Shown: positions 1 through 7,493 of the stretch, piece by piece
Position numbering within the stretch: the first letter of the stretch is position 1
Layout: each line of letters starts with the position of its first letter
Assembly (NCBI GenBank): GCA_964372035.1
Contig: CAYJPK010000011.1
Coordinates: 1-42,217, forward strand
DNA from: CAYJPK01 sp964372035
Lineage (GTDB): Bacteria; Desulfobacterota; Desulfovibrionia; Desulfovibrionales; Desulfovibrionaceae
Direction: 5' to 3'
DNA: 42,217 nt
Program-made: the position numbers and the translations under genes
The notes under the pieces: generated by a model
What the model saw: only the letters and a program-made list of their open reading frames with translations
Told to the model about the DNA's origin: nothing
The model's database searches: none

Positions 1-130
1 TTTTTTTATTTATTATTTCAATGAGTTGTAAGTGAATTGACTTTTATTGTTTTAATAAGTATATTTATTTGCCTTATGTCGCATAAATATTGGGTTTTAG
101 CGATATAAGTGTTTTATCCACTAAAATAAT

Positions 131-307
131 AGGTGTCCAATTTTTGGAATAATTGGGAAGTACAAAAGCTGACCCGCAACCGTGAAAGAAGACGATTTCA
201 TCATAACCATTGTGAGAGTTTCTCATGAGAAGGGATTGAAAGAGAGTGACTCTTGAGCCGGTAAACCAGCCTGTTATTCATAACCGTTACCCACGAGGAA
301 TTGGGTA
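131..307 (+). promoter_or_regulatory. Cobalamin (B12) riboswitch upstream of cbiK
   Basis: The leader carries the conserved cobalamin-riboswitch core: GCTGACCCGCAACCGTG at 168-184 and the B12-box-like GAGCCGGTAAACCAGCCTG at 255-273. After the B12 box a six-base-pair hairpin (TACCCA 288-293 with TGGGTA 302-307) abuts the purine-rich ribosome site AGAGGAA (307-313) of the gene starting at 320. No U-run follows this hairpin, so control is probably at translation: effector binding would stabilise a fold that hides the ribosome site. The family normally represses B12 synthesis or uptake genes when adenosylcobalamin is plentiful. Outer boundaries are approximate. The rest of 1-319 is AT-rich with nothing else recognised. 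Confidence 0.88.
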
Positions 308-319
308 GAGGAAATCAAC

Positions 320-1225
320 ATGAGAAAACTTCTTTGTCTTTTCGTGTGCCTTATATTTATGGCACAAAGCGCAAATTTGGCTAATGCAAAAGAGCATAAA
401 CGCCCAAAAGCAGACCTTACCATTCTTTTAGCCTTTGGAACTTCTGATGCAGAGGCTCAAAAATCACTATATGCTATTGAAAATGCGTATAAAAAACGTG
501 GTAATGATACAATGATGACCTTTTCATCAAACATCATTCGTAAAAAGTTAAAATCTCAAGGTCAAACAATTTACTCTATTGAAGAAGCATTAGATGAAGC
601 TTTTAAAAAAGGCTATAAAAACCTTGAAATACAATCTTTACACGTAGCACCAGCTGAAGAGTATATGAAAATCAACAGATTAATTGCTCGCTCAATGGAA
701 AGAAATCCTAAGCGGTTTAATTCTGTTTATTTTGGTCACCCACTATTAATGTCTGAAAAAGATTTAGAAAAAGCTGTAAATGCAGTAATCAATTCTTTAC
801 CAAAAGAGCGTAAAAATGATGAAGCTGTAGTTTTTATGGGGCATGGTAATAATAGAGGGACAGGCGATATATTGCTTAAAGCAGTAAATACTCAAATGCA
901 AGATACAGATAAATTAATCTGGCTTGCTAACGTTGAGGGTGCTTTGCCATTTGATAGATTACTACCAATACTTAAAGAAAAAAATATCAAGAAAGTTTGG
1001 TTAAAACCTTTTATGATTGTTGCTGGTGACCATGCGAAAAATGATATGGCAGGCGATGAAGATGATTCATGGAAAAGCATTTTGTTAAAAAATGGCTTTG
1101 AAGTTGAATGCATTATTGAGGGAATGGGACATGATAAGGGAATTCAAGATATTTATATCGAACATACTGATAATACATATGATGATATAATGAATGGAAT
1201 TATCCTAGGTTCTCACGCTAATTAA
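320..1225 (+). CDS. cbiK: Periplasmic sirohydrochlorin cobaltochelatase, CbiK type
   Basis: A 301-residue protein of the anaerobic class II chelatase family, which inserts Co2+ (or Fe2+) into sirohydrochlorin. Residues 1-23 form a signal peptide ending ANA, so the enzyme should be exported, as known for the periplasmic CbiK of Desulfovibrio vulgaris; cytoplasmic CbiK enzymes lack this. The two family metal/catalytic histidines are visible as H175 in FMGHGNN and H238 in AGDHAKND; SLHVAPAEEY around H108 is also a family motif. It sits directly under a cobalamin riboswitch, which links it to cobalt or corrinoid supply, and is closed by its own terminator at 1234-1265. A chelatase outside the cytoplasm is odd for B12 synthesis, so a role in metal or tetrapyrrole uptake or trafficking is possible. 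Start ATG at 320 has AGAGGAA upstream. Confidence 0.88.
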   Translation: MRKLLCLFVCLIFMAQSANLANAKEHKRPKADLTILLAFGTSDAEAQKSLYAIENAYKKRGNDTMMTFSSNIIRKKLKSQGQTIYSIEEALDEAFKKGYKNLEIQSLHVAPAEEYMKINRLIARSMERNPKRFNSVYFGHPLLMSEKDLEKAVNAVINSLPKERKNDEAVVFMGHGNNRGTGDILLKAVNTQMQDTDKLIWLANVEGALPFDRLLPILKEKNIKKVWLKPFMIVAGDHAKNDMAGDEDDSWKSILLKNGFEVECIIEGMGHDKGIQDIYIEHTDNTYDDIMNGIILGSHAN

Positions 1226-1233
1226 AAAATAAT

Positions 1234-1265
1234 AAATGGCTTTGAATAAAATCAAAGCCATTTTT
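1234..1265 (+). terminator. Rho-independent terminator after cbiK
   Basis: A perfect 12-bp stem (1234-1245 with 1252-1263) with a six-base loop, ending in a run of T. It lies nine bases after the cbiK stop codon, so the riboswitch transcript most likely ends here. Confidence 0.9.
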
Positions 1266-1305
1266 AATAATTACTATTAATGCTTTAAACATATAAAATT
1301 AAAAC

Positions 1306-2523
1306 ATGAAAAAAAATAAAAAAAAATATCCTTGGCAATCACCTACTAGCATTTGTTTGCTGTTTTTAGCTATGCTTGTTTCAGCATATTTAATTATCAC
1401 CATGCCAGCTAGCAAAAAAATAAAATGGCAATATGATGATACAAGCAAGAGTATGCAAGAGCTTGTGGTTGAGAAAAAATCTAGCAAGAGTGTGACTAGC
1501 CAAAATAATGAAAGCCTAGATAAAAAATCGCAAGATAAGTCAAAAAAAGTAGAAATAAGCAATCTTGAGAAAATCTTAGCTAAGATAAAAAGCTTTACAC
1601 GCTTATTTTTAACTGTTGGAATTGCAGCATTTTTAGCTGGGTTAATGGAAGCACGTTCTTGGCATAGACATTTTGATTTTTTATTACGTAAAATCACGAA
1701 AGCAGCGAGATTACCGCAAGTAATTGGGGTTAGTATGCCAGTGGCACTTTATTCAAATGCCAGTGCAAATGCTATACTTGTGAGCAGTCATTCTCAGGGT
1801 GAAATTTCAACTTCAGCGCTAATTACAGGTGGAATGGCTAATAGTTATTTGGCACATTTTTCCCATTCTATGCGAGTTTTATATCCAGTTGTAGCCCTAA
1901 TTGGTATTTCTGGAATATTATATTTCTTTGTGCAAATGTTTGGTGGGTTCATGATAGTTCTGATTGCTTTTTGCATTAACAGGTATAGATGTCGCAATAA
2001 TAATTCTGCCTGCTTCGATTTTGGTGACCCTGAAAATCAAAAAAAAATACTTGACTGGATAAGTGCGATAAAGCTTGGAGTAAAACGTGCTTTAGCTCTT
2101 TTATTTAGAATGGGTTACATAACAATACCGCTTATGCTTGGTATGGAGTGGCTAATAAAAGCAGGAACATTTAATTTTTGGGAAAAATATGTGCCGAGCC
2201 ATGTTGCCCAATATTTTCCAGCTGAATCAATCTCAATAATTATTGCTCAAATTGGCGGTTTAGTACAATCAGCTGCTGTTTCAGCAAATCTTTATTCAGA
2301 AGGCTTAGTTCACCATTCGCAAATATTACTTGCAATGTTAGTGGCTAGCGCAGTAGGAAATCCTATTAGGACTTTAAGACGCAATTTGCCAACGGCACTT
2401 GGAGTTTTTCCTCCTCGAGTTGCTTTTACTATAGTTTTTACCATGCAAATAGCCAGATTTTTAGTAACACTTATTGGTTCAATTATGGTTATTCTTTGGA
2501 TAAAAATTCATCTGTTTGATTAA
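1306..2523 (+). CDS. Multi-pass inner-membrane protein, permease-like (nucleoside-recognition/Gate type?)
   Basis: A 405-residue membrane protein. One transmembrane helix (about 15-33) is followed by a charged, Lys/Ser-rich linker (about 37-85), then roughly seven further hydrophobic segments in two blocks separated by a polar loop near 225-250. The blocks look like loosely related halves: each has a helix-rich stretch with small residues and a polar turn (GVSMPVALYSNASANA near 141-156; an AVSANLYSEGL stretch in the second half), the layout of Gate/nucleoside-recognition or related permeases. The substrate cannot be read from sequence. Position behind riboswitch-controlled cbiK suggests cobalt, corrinoid or tetrapyrrole handling, but the terminator between them means it is probably transcribed separately or only by read-through. 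Family assignment is tentative. Confidence 0.55.
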   Translation: MKKNKKKYPWQSPTSICLLFLAMLVSAYLIITMPASKKIKWQYDDTSKSMQELVVEKKSSKSVTSQNNESLDKKSQDKSKKVEISNLEKILAKIKSFTRLFLTVGIAAFLAGLMEARSWHRHFDFLLRKITKAARLPQVIGVSMPVALYSNASANAILVSSHSQGEISTSALITGGMANSYLAHFSHSMRVLYPVVALIGISGILYFFVQMFGGFMIVLIAFCINRYRCRNNNSACFDFGDPENQKKILDWISAIKLGVKRALALLFRMGYITIPLMLGMEWLIKAGTFNFWEKYVPSHVAQYFPAESISIIIAQIGGLVQSAAVSANLYSEGLVHHSQILLAMLVASAVGNPIRTLRRNLPTALGVFPPRVAFTIVFTMQIARFLVTLIGSIMVILWIKIHLFD

Positions 2524-2540
2524 TTACAATTCAATTAAAA

Positions 2541-2630
2541 CATAAACTTCTTTTGTAAATACTAGTAGCTTATTACAAATAGCTGATATTATAAATATTT
2601 ACAAAAGAAGCTTATGATGTTATTTTTTTT
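2541..2630. repeat. Long imperfect inverted repeat ending in a T-run
   Basis: Arms 2541-2561 and 2596-2616 are complementary over 21 bases with a single mismatch and enclose 34 bases; a T-rich run (TTATTTTTTTT) follows the right arm. It may be the terminator of the upstream membrane-protein gene with an unusually large loop, a small structured RNA, or a relict mobile repeat. It occupies much of the gap between 2523 and 2725. Confidence 0.7.
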
Positions 2631-2724
2631 ATCATTTCAATTTCTCTCTTATTTTTTCTTATTCTCATAGCTTTTTACGAAGTTAACATACAATATAATA
2701 TTATCCTAATAAAATGGAGTTCTT

Positions 2725-3732
2725 ATGATACGTTACTATAATTGTGTTGATGGTAAATATATAGAAACAGATAGTTCAAGTAAAAATAGTTTTGTTCTTG
2801 TTACAAATCCAAGTGATGAAGAAAAAAATGAGTTTATGAATACTTACAATATTTTGCCTGAATTTTTACAAGATGCTTTAGATATAGATGAAAATCCACG
2901 AATTGAGCTTGAGGGTGAATACCTAGGGATTTTTGTTAGATGTCCTATTATACAAGCAAATTTTGAGCAAGATTCTTTATCAAATACTAACGAAAGCGTA
3001 AACAGCTTTGATCAAAACAAAGATTTTACTGTAAATATAACCCTGTTAGTTGGTGAGCAGCGTTGTTTTTTAATTAGTAGTAGGGAGAATATTGATATTG
3101 ATATTCTTTTTAACAATGCAATTTATGCACAGCATAGTGAAGCTAATAGAAATATTTTTTTAAATTCTCTTCTTAAAAATATAAGCCTTAATTATCTTCA
3201 CATATTAAAAAATATTAATAACACAATAAAGTTAAAACGCTTTGAACTTGATAAATCCTTAGATAAAGATGATTTATTGCACCTACTTACCATACAAACT
3301 TGTTTGATTTATTTTAAATCTGCCTTAAATAATAATAGTTTGATAGTTGAAAAGCTTTTAAATATTGCACAAAGTGAAAATGGATTTCTATCTTTTAATG
3401 AAAAAGAAATTGATAAGCTTGAAGATAGTTTAATTAATTTTAAGCAGGCTAGCTCAATGTCTGAAATTTACACAGAAGTTATTGAAACTCTTTTAAGTAC
3501 TCACTCGTCAATAGTTGGGGCAAATGTTAACATGGTTATGAAAATTTTAACTGTCATTACTTTGGTGTTAACTATCCCAAGTTTGATTGCCGGCATGTAT
3601 GGCATGAATGTTTATGTGCCTGGTCAAGATTTAAAACATGCTTTTTATCTTCTCTTATCAGTTATCATGATTATATGTATAGTACCAGTATACTATCTCT
3701 GGAAAAAAGGGTGGTTTAAGAATGATTTATAG
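2725..3732 (+). CDS. corA: CorA-family magnesium/cobalt transporter
   Basis: A 335-residue member of the CorA family of pentameric divalent-cation channels. It has a large soluble N-terminal domain (about 1-265, helical and Lys/Glu-rich toward its end) and two C-terminal transmembrane helices. The signature GMN lies inside IAGMYGMNVYVPG, with G290 of GMYGMN at the end of the first helix; the protein ends with a short charged tail (WKKGWFKNDL), as is typical. CorA moves Mg2+ and can carry Co2+ or Ni2+; with cbiK nearby a cobalt role is possible, but the motif does not separate the metals. A GGAG (2714-2717) precedes the ATG. Its last 11 bases overlap the next gene. Confidence 0.85.
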   Translation: MIRYYNCVDGKYIETDSSSKNSFVLVTNPSDEEKNEFMNTYNILPEFLQDALDIDENPRIELEGEYLGIFVRCPIIQANFEQDSLSNTNESVNSFDQNKDFTVNITLLVGEQRCFLISSRENIDIDILFNNAIYAQHSEANRNIFLNSLLKNISLNYLHILKNINNTIKLKRFELDKSLDKDDLLHLLTIQTCLIYFKSALNNNSLIVEKLLNIAQSENGFLSFNEKEIDKLEDSLINFKQASSMSEIYTEVIETLLSTHSSIVGANVNMVMKILTVITLVLTIPSLIAGMYGMNVYVPGQDLKHAFYLLLSVIMIICIVPVYYLWKKGWFKNDL

Positions 3733-5419
3733 AATTTATAATATACTAATATTATTGTTTTTGCTTTTGTGTAATGTGGCTTATGCTAATGAAGCTACTG
3801 ATATAAATAAATTATATAATGTGAGTATTACAGAAAAATCTGAAAATGAAATTGATTTTGCGCTAAGTATTGATGAAAATTATTATATCTATGATAATAA
3901 ATCAACGGCAGGTTTGCCAACTAGCGTAAGTGTCTACAAAAATAATGAAAAAGTAAATGCCAATATAATTTATCCCAAAAGTTCTTTAAAAAAAGATGTG
4001 TTTTCAGGAGAAGAAGTTGAAACTTATCAAGGAAAAATCAATATTTTAATTGAATTTCCTAAGTCTTCAAATTTTAATGAAAATAAAGCTGACTATATGG
4101 CGAAATTATCAATGCTAATGTGTTCAAGTGAGCATTGTATTCCTGTAAATACTGAAATTAATTTAGCAAATGCAGAGATAATAAAGACAGAAAAAACAGT
4201 TGGCAACTATAATTTTGAAGTGCGAGAATTTTTTGCAACTGGAGTTGTAAGCAGCTTATTTGTTGCAATTTTATTTGGCTTTTTAGCGGGCTTTATATTA
4301 AACTTTATGCCTTGTGTATTGCCAGTTTTAACTCTTAAAATCTCTAACTTGCTTGGTGGTATAGCAAATGCAAATAAGCCAGAAAATATTGCAAAATTTA
4401 GACGCTATAATATTTTCTTTAGCTTAGGTGTTTTGACTTATTTTATATTTCTTGGAGTTTTAATTGGTGGGCTTGGCTTGCAGTGGGGAAGTTTATTCCA
4501 ATCGCAATATGTAGTTATTGCTTTGATTTTGCTCTTAGTTTTTTTAGCGCTTTCAGTTTTTGAGCTTTGTACCTTGCCAATTATTGATTTGAAATTTTCA
4601 AATTCTAATAATATTAGCTCGCAAGCGTATTTTACTGGTCTAGCGGCAACCTTACTTGCAACACCGTGTAGTGGTCCGCTTTTAGGTGGTGTGCTTGCTT
4701 GGAGCGTTAGTCAACCACTTTATATTTTGCTCTTAGTATTTATTAGCACAGGTCTTGGAATGGCAAGTTTATATTTACTTTTTGCGATATTTCCTAAGAG
4801 TGTTAAATTATTGCCAAAGCCAGGGAACTGGCTCTTGTGGCTTGAGCGTGTTATTGGTGTTTTTTTACTTGCAACTATCATCTATTTATTGCAAATATTA
4901 AATAATGAACTTGCAGTTTATGTCTTTATCATTTCGCTTTTGACTAGCCTTTATTTTGTTTGTCGTAAAACTAAATTTAATTTAGTCAAACTTTCTAAGT
5001 ATCTTATTGCCTTAGTATTTTTATGTGCAATTTTTTTATATGTAAATAGAGAAACGAAAGTTATAGATAATAATTGGGAAAATTTTAATATTGATAGCTT
5101 TAGTGAAAATTTAAATAAAGAAGCTATGCTTATAGAGTTTACAGCGGATTGGTGCCCAAACTGTAAGCTATTAGAATACACGAGCTTAAAAGCTGAAAAT
5201 TTGGAAAAAATTAAAAAACAGTATGGTCTTAAATTCATAAAAGTTGATATTACAAATTATAATGATGAGGCTCAAAAATTATTAAATAGTCTTGATAGTA
5301 TAAGTATTCCGCTAACTGCTATTTTTAATCCTGAAAAACCAAATAGTCCGCTTATTTTGCGTGATATTTTTAGCTTTGAAAGCTTAGAAGAAGCCCTAAG
5401 TAATGAATTTTCAAAATAA
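3722..5419 (+). CDS. dsbD: DsbD-type thiol:disulfide interchange protein
   Basis: A 565-residue protein with the three-part DsbD layout: signal peptide (1-22), periplasmic alpha domain with a cysteine pair (MCSSEHCIPV), a membrane domain with the two redox cysteines in FMPCVLPVL and ATPCSGPLLG, and a C-terminal periplasmic thioredoxin domain with W477-C478-P-N-C481. The family passes electrons from cytoplasmic thioredoxin across the membrane to periplasmic partners for disulfide isomerisation or cytochrome c maturation. The ATG lies inside the end of corA (11-base overlap), so the two genes are translationally coupled. The alpha-domain cysteine spacing CX4C differs slightly from E. coli DsbD, so its periplasmic partner may differ. 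Confidence 0.88.
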   Translation: MIYRIYNILILLFLLLCNVAYANEATDINKLYNVSITEKSENEIDFALSIDENYYIYDNKSTAGLPTSVSVYKNNEKVNANIIYPKSSLKKDVFSGEEVETYQGKINILIEFPKSSNFNENKADYMAKLSMLMCSSEHCIPVNTEINLANAEIIKTEKTVGNYNFEVREFFATGVVSSLFVAILFGFLAGFILNFMPCVLPVLTLKISNLLGGIANANKPENIAKFRRYNIFFSLGVLTYFIFLGVLIGGLGLQWGSLFQSQYVVIALILLLVFLALSVFELCTLPIIDLKFSNSNNISSQAYFTGLAATLLATPCSGPLLGGVLAWSVSQPLYILLLVFISTGLGMASLYLLFAIFPKSVKLLPKPGNWLLWLERVIGVFLLATIIYLLQILNNELAVYVFIISLLTSLYFVCRKTKFNLVKLSKYLIALVFLCAIFLYVNRETKVIDNNWENFNIDSFSENLNKEAMLIEFTADWCPNCKLLEYTSLKAENLEKIKKQYGLKFIKVDITNYNDEAQKLLNSLDSISIPLTAIFNPEKPNSPLILRDIFSFESLEEALSNEFSK

Positions 5420-5445
5420 TTATTACATTTACTTTAATGATAAAT

Positions 5446-5461
5446 TGGCTTATTCTTTGCA
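5446..5461 (+). promoter_or_regulatory. Sigma-54-type promoter for the fliR flagellar operon
   Basis: TGGC at 5446-5449, seven bases, then TTGCA at 5457-5461, so the GG and GC dinucleotides are exactly 12 bases apart, as in the -24/-12 consensus. The expected transcript start is near 5472, about 55 bases before the fliR ATG. Sigma-54 control of early flagellar genes is established in many bacteria including deltaproteobacteria. An upstream activator site was not identified. Confidence 0.75.
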
Positions 5462-5526
5462 GAGCTATTGTCTTGCAGAAAAATACTAAGCACAAATTGT
5501 AACATCTTTAAATAAACTAGTTTGTT

Positions 5527-6315
5527 ATGGATATATTTAATTTTGACCCACATGTATACTTAGGCTTCCTATTAACCTTTATGCGCATTAGCATAGTTGT
5601 TTTTATGTTGCCAATTTTTGACGTAGATGGTTTGCCAGCACTATGGAAAGCCTCTATGTGTTTAATTTTGACTTTTGCAATTTTTCCCACAAATTATTTA
5701 CCAGGTGATGCAATGCCAGCTCACCCTTTTGGCATATTATTGTTTGCACTTGGTGAAGTTATGATAGGCTTTGTGCTTGGGTTTTCGACGAGATTATTTT
5801 TCATTGGTATTCAAATGGGAGGTGAAATATTAGCCTTTCAGATGGGCTTTACCATGATTTCTCTTTCTGATCCTGCAACTGGTGCAACTACTGGTGTTGT
5901 TGCATATTTTTTAAATATGTGTGCCATGCTGATTTTTTTAACTTTTGATGGGCATTTATATTTATTTAAGGCATTTACCTTGACTTTTGAAACTTTGCCG
6001 GCAGGGTACTTTGCTATTAGTGAAAACTTGTTTTATCAATTAGTCAACTTGTTTTCTACAGCCTTTGTGTTTGGGATTAAAGTTGCCGCACCAGTTATGG
6101 CTGCACTTTTTTTAATTGAAATGGTGCTTGCGCTTATGACAAGAACTGCACCACAAATGCAAATTATGCAACTTGGTTTTACGATTAAGATTGCAGTTGG
6201 TTTTTATTTCTTGGCATTATTATTTGTTATTATGGGGCAAGAAGCTTCACGATTTGTATTTGATATTGAGCCTATGTTCTATAATTTGATAGAGCTTATG
6301 CGAGGTAATAACTAA
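5527..6315 (+). CDS. fliR: Flagellar export gate protein FliR
   Basis: A 262-residue integral membrane protein of the FliR/SctT family, part of the FliPQR export gate of the flagellar type III secretion system. About six hydrophobic segments are visible, with the family-like features GFSTRLFFIGIQMGGE near 95-110 and LALMTRTAPQMQIM near 200-213. Length matches the usual 255-265. The stop codon overlaps the flhB start (TAATG), a typical coupled pair. A sigma-54-type promoter lies 66 bases upstream. No convincing Shine-Dalgarno precedes the ATG (TAGTTTGTTATG), which is unusual in this window. Confidence 0.93.
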   Translation: MDIFNFDPHVYLGFLLTFMRISIVVFMLPIFDVDGLPALWKASMCLILTFAIFPTNYLPGDAMPAHPFGILLFALGEVMIGFVLGFSTRLFFIGIQMGGEILAFQMGFTMISLSDPATGATTGVVAYFLNMCAMLIFLTFDGHLYLFKAFTLTFETLPAGYFAISENLFYQLVNLFSTAFVFGIKVAAPVMAALFLIEMVLALMTRTAPQMQIMQLGFTIKIAVGFYFLALLFVIMGQEASRFVFDIEPMFYNLIELMRGNN

Positions 6316-7388
6316 TGGCTAATTCAGATCCAAGTAAAACGGAACAGGCTACGCCCAAACGTATTGAAAAAACAAGAAATGAGGGTAGAGTCGCTAAGTC
6401 CCAAGAGCTAACTAAGGCAGTCACGCTTGCAGCTGGTGTTTTAGTTTTAGTTATTTACATTGGTAATATGCAGTCATATTTGGGTGGCGTTTTTAGTTTT
6501 TATCTTGGTAAGTCACACACTATTGATATTGATAGTCAAACAATCCAAGCTATTTTAATCAATGTTTTTCAGGATATTGCAATTGTTTCAATGCCAATAA
6601 TTTTGGCTATTGGTGTTGTGGCTTTTATTACGCTTAAGATGCAAGTTGGTGCGCTTTGGACAATGAAGGTTTTCGAGCTTAAGTTTGAAAGGTTCAATCC
6701 TATAAATGGGTTAAGGCAAATGTTTGCCTCACTTCAAACCTTTATTCGCCTTGGAAAAACCTTATTGCAATCAGCAGTCATTGGATATGTTCCTTATCTT
6801 GTTCTTGTAGCAGAGATAGATAATTTTTTACCGCTATTTAATGAAAGTCCTGAAGGCATAGCTAAGTATATGTTAGATATTTCTTTACTTATGGTGCTTT
6901 ATAGTTTAGTGCCGATGTTTATTATTGGAATTGCCGACTATATTTATACTCGTTATGAATATTTTGAAAGCATTAAGATGAGCAAGCAAGAAGTAAAAGA
7001 TGAGCATAGACAATCTGAGGGTGACCCTTTAATTAAACAAAAACAAAAGCAAAAAATGATGGAAATGATGAGCAAAAGAATGCTCAAAAATGTTCCCAAA
7101 GCTGATGTTATTATCACTAACCCAACCCATATTGCTGTTGCTCTTGCTTACGATACAAATGAAGCACCAGCACCACTTGTTATTGCTATGGGTGTTGACC
7201 ATATGGCAGAAAGAATTAAAGAAATTGCAAGAGAAAATAATATTCCAATCAGAGAAAATGTTCCTTTGGCACGAGCTTTGTATAATAGTGTTGAGGTAGG
7301 GGATATGATCCCTGAAGAACTGTATAAAGCTGTCGCTGCTATCTTAGCTAATATCTGGAAAATGAAAGGAAAAATTCCTGGTAGATAA
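6315..7388 (+). CDS. flhB: Flagellar export switch protein FlhB
   Basis: A 357-residue FlhB/SctU protein that sets substrate specificity of the flagellar export apparatus, switching from hook to filament proteins. It begins with the family signature DPSKTEQATPKR, has four transmembrane helices (about 32-220), then a cytoplasmic domain carrying the self-cleavage site N269-P270-T271-H272, the same numbering as in Salmonella FlhB. The cluster KMSKQEVKDEHRQSEGDP before it is also typical. The gene overlaps fliR by one base. The 105-base gap to flhA holds an AT-rich hairpin but no clear promoter. Confidence 0.95.
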   Translation: MANSDPSKTEQATPKRIEKTRNEGRVAKSQELTKAVTLAAGVLVLVIYIGNMQSYLGGVFSFYLGKSHTIDIDSQTIQAILINVFQDIAIVSMPIILAIGVVAFITLKMQVGALWTMKVFELKFERFNPINGLRQMFASLQTFIRLGKTLLQSAVIGYVPYLVLVAEIDNFLPLFNESPEGIAKYMLDISLLMVLYSLVPMFIIGIADYIYTRYEYFESIKMSKQEVKDEHRQSEGDPLIKQKQKQKMMEMMSKRMLKNVPKADVIITNPTHIAVALAYDTNEAPAPLVIAMGVDHMAERIKEIARENNIPIRENVPLARALYNSVEVGDMIPEELYKAVAAILANIWKMKGKIPGR

Positions 7389-7493
7389 GCTTTTTTAATA
7401 ATAAAATTTTCTTTTATCTGGAGTGCATCTTTTTGCATAGTCTTATTTTTATGCAAAAAAATGACACTATAATGACCATGGAGCGTCAAAAAT

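Noticed and set aside
7421..7439. Second sigma-54 promoter before flhA (TGGAG then TTTTTGCA)
   Set aside because: GG to GC distance is 15 rather than 12 bases, which sigma-54 does not tolerate.
7430..7459. Ten-base-pair hairpin between flhB and flhA as a terminator
   Set aside because: The T-run is inside the left arm and A follows the stem on the plus strand, so it is not a rho-independent terminator for flhB; probably chance in AT-rich DNA.
7468..7473. Perfect TATAAT before flhA as a promoter
   Set aside because: No matching -35, and the transcript would begin on top of the flhA ribosome site.
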